NCBI GenBank assembly: GCA_934330725.1
Contig: CAKRGM010000001.1
Location: forward strand, 62,001-126,000
Length of the DNA: 64,000 bases
From: an uncultured Lachnospiraceae bacterium
GTDB taxonomy: Bacteria > Bacillota > Clostridia > Lachnospirales > Lachnospiraceae
Reading direction: 5' to 3'
Below, piece by piece: positions 7,294 to 15,516 of this stretch (its first letter is position 1; the number at the start of each line of letters is the position of its first letter). The position numbers were made by a program, and so were the translations under genes. Below the pieces are notes generated by a model, which was given only the letters and a program-made list of their open reading frames with translations, ran no database searches and was not told the origin of the DNA.

Positions 7294-9222
7294 ATGGCAG
7301 AAAAGAAATATGATGCAAATAGTATATCAATACTTGAAGGTCTTGAGGCTGTAAGAAAAAGGCCGGGTATGTATATTGGAAGTGTTGGTGTAAAAGGACT
7401 TAATCATCTTATATATGAAATTACTGATAATGCTGTTGATGAGCATCTGGCAGGGTATTGTAATGAAATTGATGTAAGTCTTAATGATGATGGTACGGCA
7501 ACTATTAAAGATAATGGACGTGGTATCCCGATAGGAATACATCCAAAGGCAGGGATTCCTGCAGTTGAAGTTGTATTTACGGTTCTTCACGCAGGCGGTA
7601 AATTTGGCGATGGAGGATATAAGATATCAGGTGGACTTCACGGCGTCGGTGCATCAGTCGTAAACGCACTTTCTGTGTGGCTTGAAGTAGAAATTCATGT
7701 TGATGGTGGTGTATATAAGCAAAGATATGAACGGGGAAAGGCTGTAGCACCTCTTGAAAAAACCGGCACCTGCAGAAAACACGATACAGGAACAACTGTT
7801 ACATTTATGCCGGATGGAGAAATATTTGAAAAAACAAGATTTAAATCAGATGCAATCAAAAGCAGACTTCATGAAACAGCTTATTTAAATCCCGGTCTTA
7901 CTATTAATTTTGAAGATAAGCGTAAAGGCAGTGAAGAAAAAATAACATATCATGAAGAAGATGGAATCAAGGCATATGTAAAAGATCTTAATGAAGGTAA
8001 AGAAACTGTAAATGATATTGTTTATTTTAAAAAGAGCCAGGATGGGATAGAGGTAGAAGTTGCATTTCAGTTTGTAAACGAATTTGAAGAAAATATTCTT
8101 GGATTTTGTAATAATATATATACACAGGAAGGTGGAACACATATTACAGGATTTAAGACTAAATTTACGACTGTTATAAACCAGTATGCAAGAGAACTTG
8201 GCATACTAAAGGATAAGGATCCTAATTTTACCGGCATGGATGTAAGAAACGGAATGACAGCTGTTATAGCAGTAAAGCATCCGGCTCCAAGATTTGAGGG
8301 ACAGACAAAGACAAAGCTTGATAATCCGGATGCAGGAACAGTTGTAAGTTCAGTTACCAATGATGAGATACAGCTGTATTTTGATAAGAATCTTGATGCA
8401 TTAAAGGCTGTAATCGCATGTGCCGAAAAGTCGGCAAAGATTAGGAAAGCAGAAGAAAAAGCAAAGACAAATATGCTTTCAAAGCCTAAATTTTCAATTG
8501 ACAGTAATGGTAAGCTTGCAAACTGCGAGAGCAGGAATGCAGGAGAGTGCGAAGTGTTTATAGTCGAGGGTGATTCTGCCGGAGGCTCAGCAAAAACGGC
8601 AAGAAACAGAAGAACCCAGGCAATTCTTCCTATCAGGGGTAAAGTTTTAAATGTAGAAAAGGCTTCAATTGACAAGGTACTTGGAAATGCAGAAATAAAA
8701 ACGATGATAAACGCATTTGGCTGTGGATTTATGGAAGGCTATGGCAATGATTTTGATATCAGTAAGCTGCGTTATGATAAAATAATAATTATGACTGATG
8801 CTGATGTCGATGGCGCACATATTGATACGCTGCTTCTTACATTCTTTTACAGATTTATGCCGGAGCTTATTAATCAGGGACATGTCTTTCTTGCAACGCC
8901 ACCTCTGTACAGGGCAGAGGTAAAAAGTAAGAAGTCATCAAAGGATGTTCAGTATCTTTATGATGACAAGGCGCTGGAGGATTATAGAAAAAAACATGCA
9001 AGTGGTTCATTTACACTGCAGCGTTACAAAGGTCTTGGAGAAATGGATCCTGAACAGCTGTGGGAAACGACACTTAATCCTGAAACGAGAATATTAAAAC
9101 AGGTTGAAATAGAAGATGCCAGAATGGCAACAGAAGTGACATCAATGCTTATGGGAAGCGATGTCCCGCCTAGAAAGCAGTTTATTTATACACATGCAAA
9201 CGAAGCTGAAATAGATGCCTGA
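7294..9222 (+). CDS. Type IIA topoisomerase ATPase subunit (ParE/GyrB-like)
   Basis: This 642-residue protein has the GHKL ATPase domain (EITDNAVDE, DNGRGIP, GGLHGVGASVVNALS), a transducer domain, and the TOPRIM domain with VEGDSAGGSAK and DADVDGAHI, ending in the ERKQ-type tail PPRKQFI. It binds and hydrolyses ATP to drive strand passage by the partner subunit encoded next. The start at 7294 is set by the TGGAG site 5 nt upstream, not by the in-frame ATG at 7282. It could be a second gyrase or topoisomerase IV; the partner lacks a GyrA box, which favours topo IV. Confidence 0.93.
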   Translation: MAEKKYDANSISILEGLEAVRKRPGMYIGSVGVKGLNHLIYEITDNAVDEHLAGYCNEIDVSLNDDGTATIKDNGRGIPIGIHPKAGIPAVEVVFTVLHAGGKFGDGGYKISGGLHGVGASVVNALSVWLEVEIHVDGGVYKQRYERGKAVAPLEKTGTCRKHDTGTTVTFMPDGEIFEKTRFKSDAIKSRLHETAYLNPGLTINFEDKRKGSEEKITYHEEDGIKAYVKDLNEGKETVNDIVYFKKSQDGIEVEVAFQFVNEFEENILGFCNNIYTQEGGTHITGFKTKFTTVINQYARELGILKDKDPNFTGMDVRNGMTAVIAVKHPAPRFEGQTKTKLDNPDAGTVVSSVTNDEIQLYFDKNLDALKAVIACAEKSAKIRKAEEKAKTNMLSKPKFSIDSNGKLANCESRNAGECEVFIVEGDSAGGSAKTARNRRTQAILPIRGKVLNVEKASIDKVLGNAEIKTMINAFGCGFMEGYGNDFDISKLRYDKIIIMTDADVDGAHIDTLLLTFFYRFMPELINQGHVFLATPPLYRAEVKSKKSSKDVQYLYDDKALEDYRKKHASGSFTLQRYKGLGEMDPEQLWETTLNPETRILKQVEIEDARMATEVTSMLMGSDVPPRKQFIYTHANEAEIDA

Positions 9223-9329
9223 GTTTTATATCATATGGCAGCAAGTCTTTTAATGTGTGGTTATAAGGCTGGTTTATTGTGACTGACTATGGGTTATTAC
9301 AGGTGTGACAGATTTAATTGGAGGAAATA

Positions 9330-11639
9330 ATGGCAGAACAGATCGTAAAAACAGAGTATTCTGAGGTTATGCAGAAATCTTATATAGATTATTCTATGAG
9401 TGTAATTACAGCAAGAGCATTACCGGATGTGCGTGATGGTCTTAAGCCGGTTCAGAGAAGAGTTTTATATGCAATGGACCAGCTTGGGTTAAATTATGAC
9501 AAACCGCATAGAAAGTCGGCACGTATTGTTGGTGATGCAATGGGTAAATACCATCCGCATGGTGACAGCTCGATTTATGAGACACTTGTTGTAATGGCAC
9601 AGGATTTTAAGAAAGGTATGGCACTTGTTGACGGACATGGTAATTTTGGTTCTATTGAAGGTGATGGAGCCGCTGCCATGCGATATACCGAGGCAAAGTT
9701 AAAAAAATTCACGCAGGATGTGTATCTGGCAGATCTTGATAAAAATGTTGTTGATTTTGTGCCAAATTTTGATGAAACGGAAAGAGAGCCTGCGGTGCTT
9801 CCGGTAAGAGTGCCTAATTTGTTAGTAAATGGTGCTGATGGTATTGCTGTAGGTATGACAACAAACATTCCAACGCATAATCTGGGAGAAGTTGTAGATG
9901 CAGTATGTGCATATATGGATAATGAAGATATAACTACACAGGAACTTATGAATTACTGTATCGGGCCTGATTTTCCGACCGGGGGAATAGTTGTAAATAA
10001 GAGTGATCTGCTTAACATATACGAAACAGGAACGGGAAAAATAAAAATACGTGGTCGCGTTGAGTTTGAGCCTGCAAAGAAAAGGACAGAAAAAGATAAG
10101 CTTGTAATAACAGAAATTCCATACACGATGGTTGGCGCTAATATAGGAAAGTTCATTTCAGATGTTGTTAATCTGATTGAAACAAAGAAGGCATCGGATG
10201 TAGTTGATATTTCAAATGAATCTTCAAAAGAAGGCATAAGAATTGTTCTTGAACTTAAGAAAAATGCAGATGTGGAAAATCTTAAGAATCTGTTATACAA
10301 AAAGACAAAGCTTGAAGATACATTTGGTGTTAATATGCTTGCAATTGTTAACTCAAGACCGGAAACACTTGGGTTAAAGAGCATTATAAAGCATCATATA
10401 GATTTCCAGTATGAATTGTGTACAAGAAAATATACGACGCTGCTTAACAAGGAGCTTGATAATAAGGAAATAAAAGAAGGTCTTATAAAGGCATGTGATA
10501 TCATTGATTTAATTATTGAAATCTTAAGAGGCAGTGATAACCTTAAGATGGCAAAAGACTGTCTTGTTAATGGAAATGTTGAGGGTATACGTTTTAAATC
10601 AGATAAGTCAAAAAAACAGGCATCACAGTTATCGTTTACAGAAAGACAGGCATCAGCAATCCTTGAAATGCGTTTATATAAGCTGATTGGCCTTGAAATC
10701 CTTGCACTTCAGAAGGAATATGAGGACTGTCTTAAGAAAATTGAAAAATATGAGAAAATCCTTAATAATAAAAAGGAAATGGCTAAGGTTATTAAAAATG
10801 ATCTGCAAAAGATTAAGAAGGAATATAGTGTAAAACGTCGTACAGTAATTGAAGATGCTAAAGAAGCTGTATTTGAAGAAAAGAAAGTACAGGAACAGGA
10901 AGTTATGTTTATAATGGACAGATTTGGATATGCAAAGACCATTGATATGTCAGCATATGAACGTAATAAAGAAGCTGTTCACAAGGAAAATAAATACATT
11001 TTCCCATGTATGAATACTGATAAAATATGTATTTTTACTGATAATGGAAATCTTCATCTTATAAAGGTTCTTGATATACCATTTACAAGATTCAGGGATA
11101 AGGGAACACCGATAGATAATCTTGGAAACTATGACAGCAGCGGTGAAAATATAATTTATCTGACAGCAGCACAGAATATCATAAATCAAAAGCTTTTGTT
11201 TGTAACAAAACAGGCAATGATAAAACTTGTTGATGCAAAGGAATTTGAAGCTTCAAAGAGAACGGTGGCAGCAACAAAACTTCAGAAAAATGATAAACTC
11301 GTTGGAATATATGCAAATGATGCACGAATTGAGGTTTATTCACAGTTTTCATATGATGGCTCAATCAGTGAAGAACAGGTGATTGAAAGTAACCAGAATG
11401 TAATACTGCAGACAGAAAATGGAGTGTTTTTAAAATTCCCGCTATCAGAAGTGCCTGAAAAGAAAAAGGGTGCAGTAGGTGTGCGTGGAATGAAATTGTC
11501 AAAAGAAGACAGCATATCAGATGTTTATATAATGACAAACGGTGATGAATTCACGATGGAATATAATAAAAAATCAATAGATTTTGCAAAAATGAAAATG
11601 GCACACAGAGATACAAAAGGAACTAAGATAAGAAAGTAA
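9330..11639 (+). CDS. Type IIA topoisomerase cleavage subunit (ParC-like)
   Basis: The winged-helix/tower core carries the catalytic Tyr119 in AAAMRYTEAKL and a quinolone-determining segment KYHPHGDSSIYE with Ser80 and Glu84, the same positions as in E. coli ParC. The C-terminal beta-pinwheel (about 530-769) has no QRRGGKG GyrA box in its first blade, where FGYAKTIDMSAYERNKE stands instead. The GyrA box is required for negative supercoiling by gyrase, so a decatenating, relaxing topo IV-like role is favoured. GGAGG lies 5 nt before the ATG at 9330. It lies 107 nt after its partner gene, in the same orientation. Confidence 0.92.
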   Translation: MAEQIVKTEYSEVMQKSYIDYSMSVITARALPDVRDGLKPVQRRVLYAMDQLGLNYDKPHRKSARIVGDAMGKYHPHGDSSIYETLVVMAQDFKKGMALVDGHGNFGSIEGDGAAAMRYTEAKLKKFTQDVYLADLDKNVVDFVPNFDETEREPAVLPVRVPNLLVNGADGIAVGMTTNIPTHNLGEVVDAVCAYMDNEDITTQELMNYCIGPDFPTGGIVVNKSDLLNIYETGTGKIKIRGRVEFEPAKKRTEKDKLVITEIPYTMVGANIGKFISDVVNLIETKKASDVVDISNESSKEGIRIVLELKKNADVENLKNLLYKKTKLEDTFGVNMLAIVNSRPETLGLKSIIKHHIDFQYELCTRKYTTLLNKELDNKEIKEGLIKACDIIDLIIEILRGSDNLKMAKDCLVNGNVEGIRFKSDKSKKQASQLSFTERQASAILEMRLYKLIGLEILALQKEYEDCLKKIEKYEKILNNKKEMAKVIKNDLQKIKKEYSVKRRTVIEDAKEAVFEEKKVQEQEVMFIMDRFGYAKTIDMSAYERNKEAVHKENKYIFPCMNTDKICIFTDNGNLHLIKVLDIPFTRFRDKGTPIDNLGNYDSSGENIIYLTAAQNIINQKLLFVTKQAMIKLVDAKEFEASKRTVAATKLQKNDKLVGIYANDARIEVYSQFSYDGSISEEQVIESNQNVILQTENGVFLKFPLSEVPEKKKGAVGVRGMKLSKEDSISDVYIMTNGDEFTMEYNKKSIDFAKMKMAHRDTKGTKIRK

Positions 11640-11673
11640 TGTAAAAAATAAGCCGGATGGCTTATTTTTTACA
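11640..11673 (+). terminator. Terminator after the topoisomerase pair
   Basis: A perfect inverted repeat, TGTAAAAAATAAGCC with GGCTTATTTTTTACA, around a 4-nt loop. The T run within the 3' arm gives intrinsic termination in either direction. Confidence 0.85.
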
Positions 11674-11702
11674 TACAGGATTTGTGGCGAGGTGAGTTAT
11701 AA

Positions 11703-12467
11703 ATGTTAGCAAATCAGAGAAAACAGATTATTAAAGAACAGTTAAAATTACATCATTCGGTTACAGTTGCTGAACTGGTGGAATTATTACATGTATCAAC
11801 AGAAACTATAAGACGCGATCTTGAGGATATGGAGAATAATAATTTACTTACGCGTGTTCATGGCGGAGCAGTTTCAATAAAAAGAATGTATCATTTTGAA
11901 GACATAGATATACGAATTGCATCGAACATGAAATTGAAGGAACAGATAGCAAAGACTGCACTGAATTATATTCAGGATGGTGATACAATAGCTATTGATT
12001 CAGGAAGTACGGCATCTGTTTTTGCAATGGCATTGAAAAGCCGCAATTTTGAATCATTGTCAGTTGTGACATATTCGTCTGATGTATTTTCAATATTATC
12101 TGATTGTCCAAATTATAGAATAACTGTAACCGGAGGGGACTATCTGCCTAAGGAAAAAATATTCTGCGGTTTTCTTGCAAATGAAGCAATGAAGAAATTA
12201 TATTATTCAAAGGCATTTGTTGTTCCATTAGCACTTTCACTAGAGGATGGTGCTCATGATTTTATAAGGGAAGCTTATGAGAATCAGCGTACAATGTTAA
12301 AACATGCAAATGAAGTTTTTCTTCTTGCAGACAGTACAAAGTTTGAGACTAAAGGTGATCATAAAATTTGTGATCTTTTGCCGGAATATACTATTATTAC
12401 AGATACGCAGCTGCCGGATTCGATATATAATATGTACAGGGAGCATAATCTGAATATCGTAAGATAG
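11703..12467 (+). CDS. DeoR-family transcriptional regulator
   Basis: The N-terminal DeoR helix-turn-helix (about residues 5-60) includes VAELVELLHVSTETIRRDL and the family signature LLTRVHGGAV. The C-terminal sensor domain (about 75-235), with DSGSTAS near residue 100, is the ribose-5-phosphate isomerase-like fold that binds phosphorylated effectors. GAGGTG lies 8 nt before the ATG. It lies directly upstream of the kinase/PLP-enzyme cluster and is separated from it by A-rich repeats that look like DeoR operators. Known DeoR effectors are mostly sugar phosphates, so here the product of the downstream kinase is a reasonable candidate inducer (inference). Confidence 0.92.
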   Translation: MLANQRKQIIKEQLKLHHSVTVAELVELLHVSTETIRRDLEDMENNNLLTRVHGGAVSIKRMYHFEDIDIRIASNMKLKEQIAKTALNYIQDGDTIAIDSGSTASVFAMALKSRNFESLSVVTYSSDVFSILSDCPNYRITVTGGDYLPKEKIFCGFLANEAMKKLYYSKAFVVPLALSLEDGAHDFIREAYENQRTMLKHANEVFLLADSTKFETKGDHKICDLLPEYTIITDTQLPDSIYNMYREHNLNIVR

Positions 12468-12481
12468 ATATTATTACAAAC

Positions 12482-12531
12482 CCACAAAAAAACACAATAA
12501 ACAAAAAATATCCACAAAAAACCACAAAAAA
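12482..12531. promoter_or_regulatory. Candidate DeoR operator repeats
   Basis: At least three CCACAAAAAA-type direct repeats lie just upstream of the -35 box of the cluster promoter. Gram-positive DeoR-family repressors such as FruR and LacR use A-rich direct repeats of the ACAAAAAACA type. The repeats are seen; their binding by the adjacent DeoR protein is inferred. Confidence 0.45.
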
Positions 12532-12534
12532 CTA

Positions 12535-12563
12535 TTGACAATTATAATACTGATTGGTATTAT
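12535..12563 (+). promoter_or_regulatory. Strong promoter of the aminotransferase/kinase cluster
   Basis: A consensus TTGACA at 12535-12540, a 17-bp spacer and TATTAT at 12558-12563. Transcription should start near 12570 and enter the terminator-like hairpin at 12607. Confidence 0.85.
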
Positions 12564-12606
12564 ATAAATGCAAACAGAAATGATATATAATTTTTATGTG
12601 CAAAGG

Positions 12607-12653
12607 GGCACAGGATTTAAGAACTTAGATGTTCAAAATCCTGTGCCTTTTTT
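12607..12653 (+). terminator. Promoter-proximal terminator (attenuator candidate)
   Basis: The 12-bp arms GGCACAGGATTT and AAATCCTGTGCC, with a smaller GAAC/GTTC stem in the loop, are followed by six T. It lies 44 nt downstream of the cluster promoter and 22 nt before the first start codon, so most transcripts should stop here unless read-through is promoted. Confidence 0.8.
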
Positions 12654-12675
12654 ATAAAGTTTTTGGAGGTGCGAT

Positions 12676-14028
12676 ATGGCAACAAAATCAAGTATTATGG
12701 ATACGAATAGTTACAATGAGGAATATATTTCTTTATTAAATCCCGCAACTAAAGATATGATTTGCCGTAGAGAAAAATATATGGGTGGAGCATATAGATT
12801 ATTTTACAGAAAGCCTGTAAATCTGGTAAGAGGTGAAGGAGAATACCTTTGGGATGCTGATGGTACAAAATATTTAGATATGTATAATAATGTAGCCGGA
12901 ATTGGACATTGTCATCCAAGAGTTATAGAAGCTGTAACAGAGCAGATGAAATTACTCAATACACATACAAGATATCTGCATCAGAGGATTATTGATTACA
13001 GTGAAGAAATACTTAATATGATGCCGGAAGAAATAGATAAGGTAATGTTTATGTGTACAGGGTCTGAAGCAAATGATCTGGCACTCAGAGTAGCGCAGGA
13101 GTATACGGGTGGAACAGGAATTATTGTTTCTAAAGAAGCTTATCACGGAACAAGTGCTTTAACATCTGGCTGCTCGCCTGCATTAGGAAGTGAACAACCA
13201 CTTCTGCCAAATGTCAGATTAATAGATACTCCGGATTATTACAGACATGGAGGAACACCGGAAGAGTTTACATCATGGTATGCATCAGAAATGCAGAAAA
13301 AGATTGATGAACTTACTGAAGCAGGATATAAGTTTTCATGTTTCTTAGCAGATTCAATTTTTTCATCAGATGGAGTACATCCAAATCCGGTAGGCTTTTT
13401 GAAAGCTGCAATTGATGTAGTTCATAAAAATGGAGGAGTTTTCATTGCGGATGAAGTACAGCCTGGTTTCGCACGTACAGGAGATTCTTTCTGGGGATTT
13501 GCAAGACATGGAATTATTCCGGATATGATTACAATGGGAAAGCCAATGGGAAATGGTATTCCTATTTCAGGACTGGCAGCAAAGCATGAGGTACTTGCAG
13601 CATTTAGTGATAAATTACCATATTTTAATACATTTGGAGGTAATCCGGTATCAATCGCTGCAGCACAGGCAGTGCTTTCAGTAATTAAGGAAGAAAAATT
13701 GCAGGAACATTGTAAGGTTGTTGGAAAGAAATTACTTTCAGCTTTACAGGAAGTGAAAAATAGTCATCCGGAGTCAGTTGGAGATGTAAGAGGTGCTGGA
13801 TTATTTATCGGCTTTGAACTTGCTAAAAATGATGGAAAGAAAACACCGGATAAAAATAAGGCGTTGGATTTAATAGAACTGCTTAGGGATAACCGTGTAT
13901 TAACATCAGTAGCCGGCCCTTACGGTAACATTTTAAAGCTTCGTCCACCAATGGCTTTTCAGGAATGTGATATTGACTGGATTGCTTCTACACTTGATAA
14001 GTGTCTTATTCAACTGGAAGAAAAATAA
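12676..14028 (+). CDS. Class III PLP enzyme (aminotransferase or phospho-lyase type)
   Basis: A fold-type I PLP enzyme of 450 residues. CTGSEAND (about 127-134) is the phosphate-binding loop, ADEVQPGFARTG carries the ring-contacting Asp259, and Lys289 in TMGKPMGNG is the Schiff-base lysine. The region with DSFWGFARHGIIPD resembles the ethanolamine-phosphate and 5-phosphohydroxylysine phospho-lyase branch of class III enzymes, and the neighbouring APH-fold kinase fits that reading: the kinase would phosphorylate a hydroxyl and this enzyme would eliminate phosphate and ammonia. A plain omega-aminotransferase role remains possible. GGAGG lies 6 nt before the ATG; expression is from the attenuated promoter at 12535. 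Confidence 0.88.
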   Translation: MATKSSIMDTNSYNEEYISLLNPATKDMICRREKYMGGAYRLFYRKPVNLVRGEGEYLWDADGTKYLDMYNNVAGIGHCHPRVIEAVTEQMKLLNTHTRYLHQRIIDYSEEILNMMPEEIDKVMFMCTGSEANDLALRVAQEYTGGTGIIVSKEAYHGTSALTSGCSPALGSEQPLLPNVRLIDTPDYYRHGGTPEEFTSWYASEMQKKIDELTEAGYKFSCFLADSIFSSDGVHPNPVGFLKAAIDVVHKNGGVFIADEVQPGFARTGDSFWGFARHGIIPDMITMGKPMGNGIPISGLAAKHEVLAAFSDKLPYFNTFGGNPVSIAAAQAVLSVIKEEKLQEHCKVVGKKLLSALQEVKNSHPESVGDVRGAGLFIGFELAKNDGKKTPDKNKALDLIELLRDNRVLTSVAGPYGNILKLRPPMAFQECDIDWIASTLDKCLIQLEEK

Positions 14029-14064
14029 AAATGGTTTGTCTGAAAAATAAAATTTTAATGGAGA

Positions 14065-14127
14065 ATTTGTACTTCACACAAACTTAAAGTGTGCCTTAAA
14101 AGTGGCACAGGAATGGAGATTTATATG
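14065..14127 (+). repeat. Hairpin-SD leader element B, copy 2
   Basis: This matches the element at 5331-5395. It has an outer TTTGT/ACAAA stem and a second stem TGTGCC/GGCACA (14090-14109) with the same 8-nt loop length, then the SD TGGAG. The stem differs from copy 1 by one compensatory pair (T-A for C-G). Confidence 0.75.
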
Positions 14128-15120
14128 GCGTTTGAAAATAAAGAAATATTTAATTATGTTGCTAATGCAGCATTGGAAAAATACGGACTTGAAAAAACAG
14201 ATGAATCAAAACTGATTACATTTTCAGAAAATGCGACTTATCTTGTTCAGAATAAGGAAACAGCAGCCAAGGATGGAGTATTAAGAGTAAGCCGCCCTGG
14301 ATATCATACACTTGATGAGATTAATTCCGAGATGCAGTGGCTGAATCAGATTAATGAGTATACACCGCTTATAGTTGCTAATGCCCAGAAAGGTGTTAAT
14401 GGAGAACTTGTGCAGCAGGTTAAAGACCAGGATGGTAAAACATATTTTTGTGTTATGTGTGCATATCTTACAGGTGAAAATCCAGATGAAAATGATGAAT
14501 CCCAGCTTATTGAACAGTTTAAATATCTTGGAGAGACAACTGCTTATCTTCACAGACAGACAACGATATGGAATGGAACAAAAAAATTAAACAGAATCAC
14601 ATGGGATTATGATACGATTATTGGAAAAAATGCAGTCTGGGGAGACTGGAGAGACTTCCCGGGAATGAGTTCAAAGCAGGAACAGCTGTTTATGGAAGTA
14701 TCAAAGATTATTGAAGAAAGATTAAAGCGGTATCCTAAAACTGATACAAATTTTGGTTTAATCCATGCAGATTTAAGACTTGCGAACCTTTTGATTGATG
14801 ATGGACAGATTAAGGTTATTGATTTTGATGACTGTGGTTTTGGATATCATTTGCATGATCTTGCAGCTGCATTGAGTTTTATTGAAGAAAAGTCATATGT
14901 TCCTAATCTGGTTAATGCATGGCTTGAAGGATATAAAAAGGTATTGCCATTTACAGACACGGATTTTGAAGAAATAGATACATTTATTATGATGCGCAGG
15001 CTTCAGTTTACAGCATGGCTTGCCAGCCATCAGGAGTCTGATCCTGCAAAGCAATATACAGATGGATGGCTGGATGGAACAGTATATCTTGCTGAGAGAT
15101 ATAAAAGACTTTTTGGATAA
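14125..15120 (+). CDS. APH-fold small-molecule kinase (hydroxylysine kinase / homoserine kinase II-like)
   Basis: The protein has the aminoglycoside phosphotransferase/choline kinase fold. The catalytic loop is GLIHADLRLAN, with His214, Asp216 and Asn221, and the metal-binding IDFDD places Asp233 next. The 331-residue length fits the SrkA, ThrB type II and hydroxylysine kinase group, which phosphorylate hydroxyl groups of amino acids or amino alcohols. The start is set by TGGAG 6 nt before 14125. It lies 96 nt after the PLP enzyme, and the pair matches the animal kinase/phospho-lyase pairs HYKK/PHYKPL. The substrate is not shown by sequence; an aminoglycoside resistance role is unlikely in this context. 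Confidence 0.85.
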   Translation: MAFENKEIFNYVANAALEKYGLEKTDESKLITFSENATYLVQNKETAAKDGVLRVSRPGYHTLDEINSEMQWLNQINEYTPLIVANAQKGVNGELVQQVKDQDGKTYFCVMCAYLTGENPDENDESQLIEQFKYLGETTAYLHRQTTIWNGTKKLNRITWDYDTIIGKNAVWGDWRDFPGMSSKQEQLFMEVSKIIEERLKRYPKTDTNFGLIHADLRLANLLIDDGQIKVIDFDDCGFGYHLHDLAAALSFIEEKSYVPNLVNAWLEGYKKVLPFTDTDFEEIDTFIMMRRLQFTAWLASHQESDPAKQYTDGWLDGTVYLAERYKRLFG

Positions 15121-15137
15121 GATGAAAGGAGATTATT

Positions 15138-15479
15138 ATGAAAGAACTTGAAATTATTATAAAGCCGGAAAGGCTTGAACATTTAAAAAGAATTTTAGAT
15201 TTGGAAGGTGCAAGAGGTGTTATGATTTCGCAGTTTTTTGGCTACGGACATCAGAAAGGACATGGACAGGTTTACTCAAGGGATGATAATCCGGGAGTAA
15301 ATCTGCTTCCAAAGATGAGCGTACGTACAGTTGTAAAGGATGAATGCGCCGAAAGAATAATTGACAGATGTCTTAAAGAATTAAATACGCAGAGTTTTGG
15401 CGATGGCAAGATATTTGTCAGAAATATTGATGATGCCATAAAAATAAGAACACAGGAACGAGGCGAAGAAGCACTTTAA
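15138..15479 (+). CDS. P-II nitrogen regulatory protein
   Basis: A 113-residue P-II protein. It keeps the QKGH T-loop base, the LLPK B-loop region and FGDGKIFV, so ATP/ADP and probably 2-oxoglutarate binding are retained. The T-loop is atypical: one residue longer than in GlnB and with Asp-Asn-Pro-Gly in place of the uridylylated Tyr51. No amtB or glnA is nearby; instead it sits 17 nt after the kinase and 37 nt before an APC permease, so the permease or the kinase is the likely partner rather than AmtB (inference from order). AAGGAG lies 7 nt before the ATG. Confidence 0.92.
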   Translation: MKELEIIIKPERLEHLKRILDLEGARGVMISQFFGYGHQKGHGQVYSRDDNPGVNLLPKMSVRTVVKDECAERIIDRCLKELNTQSFGDGKIFVRNIDDAIKIRTQERGEEAL

Positions 15480-15516
15480 CAGTATATTGGATAAAAAGGA
15501 AAAAGGAGGATACGTT

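Noticed and set aside
12607..12653. ANTAR-type hexaloop hairpin in the cluster leader
   Set aside because: The inner loop TTAGAT has G at position 4 but T, not A, at position 1, and no second hexaloop hairpin precedes it.
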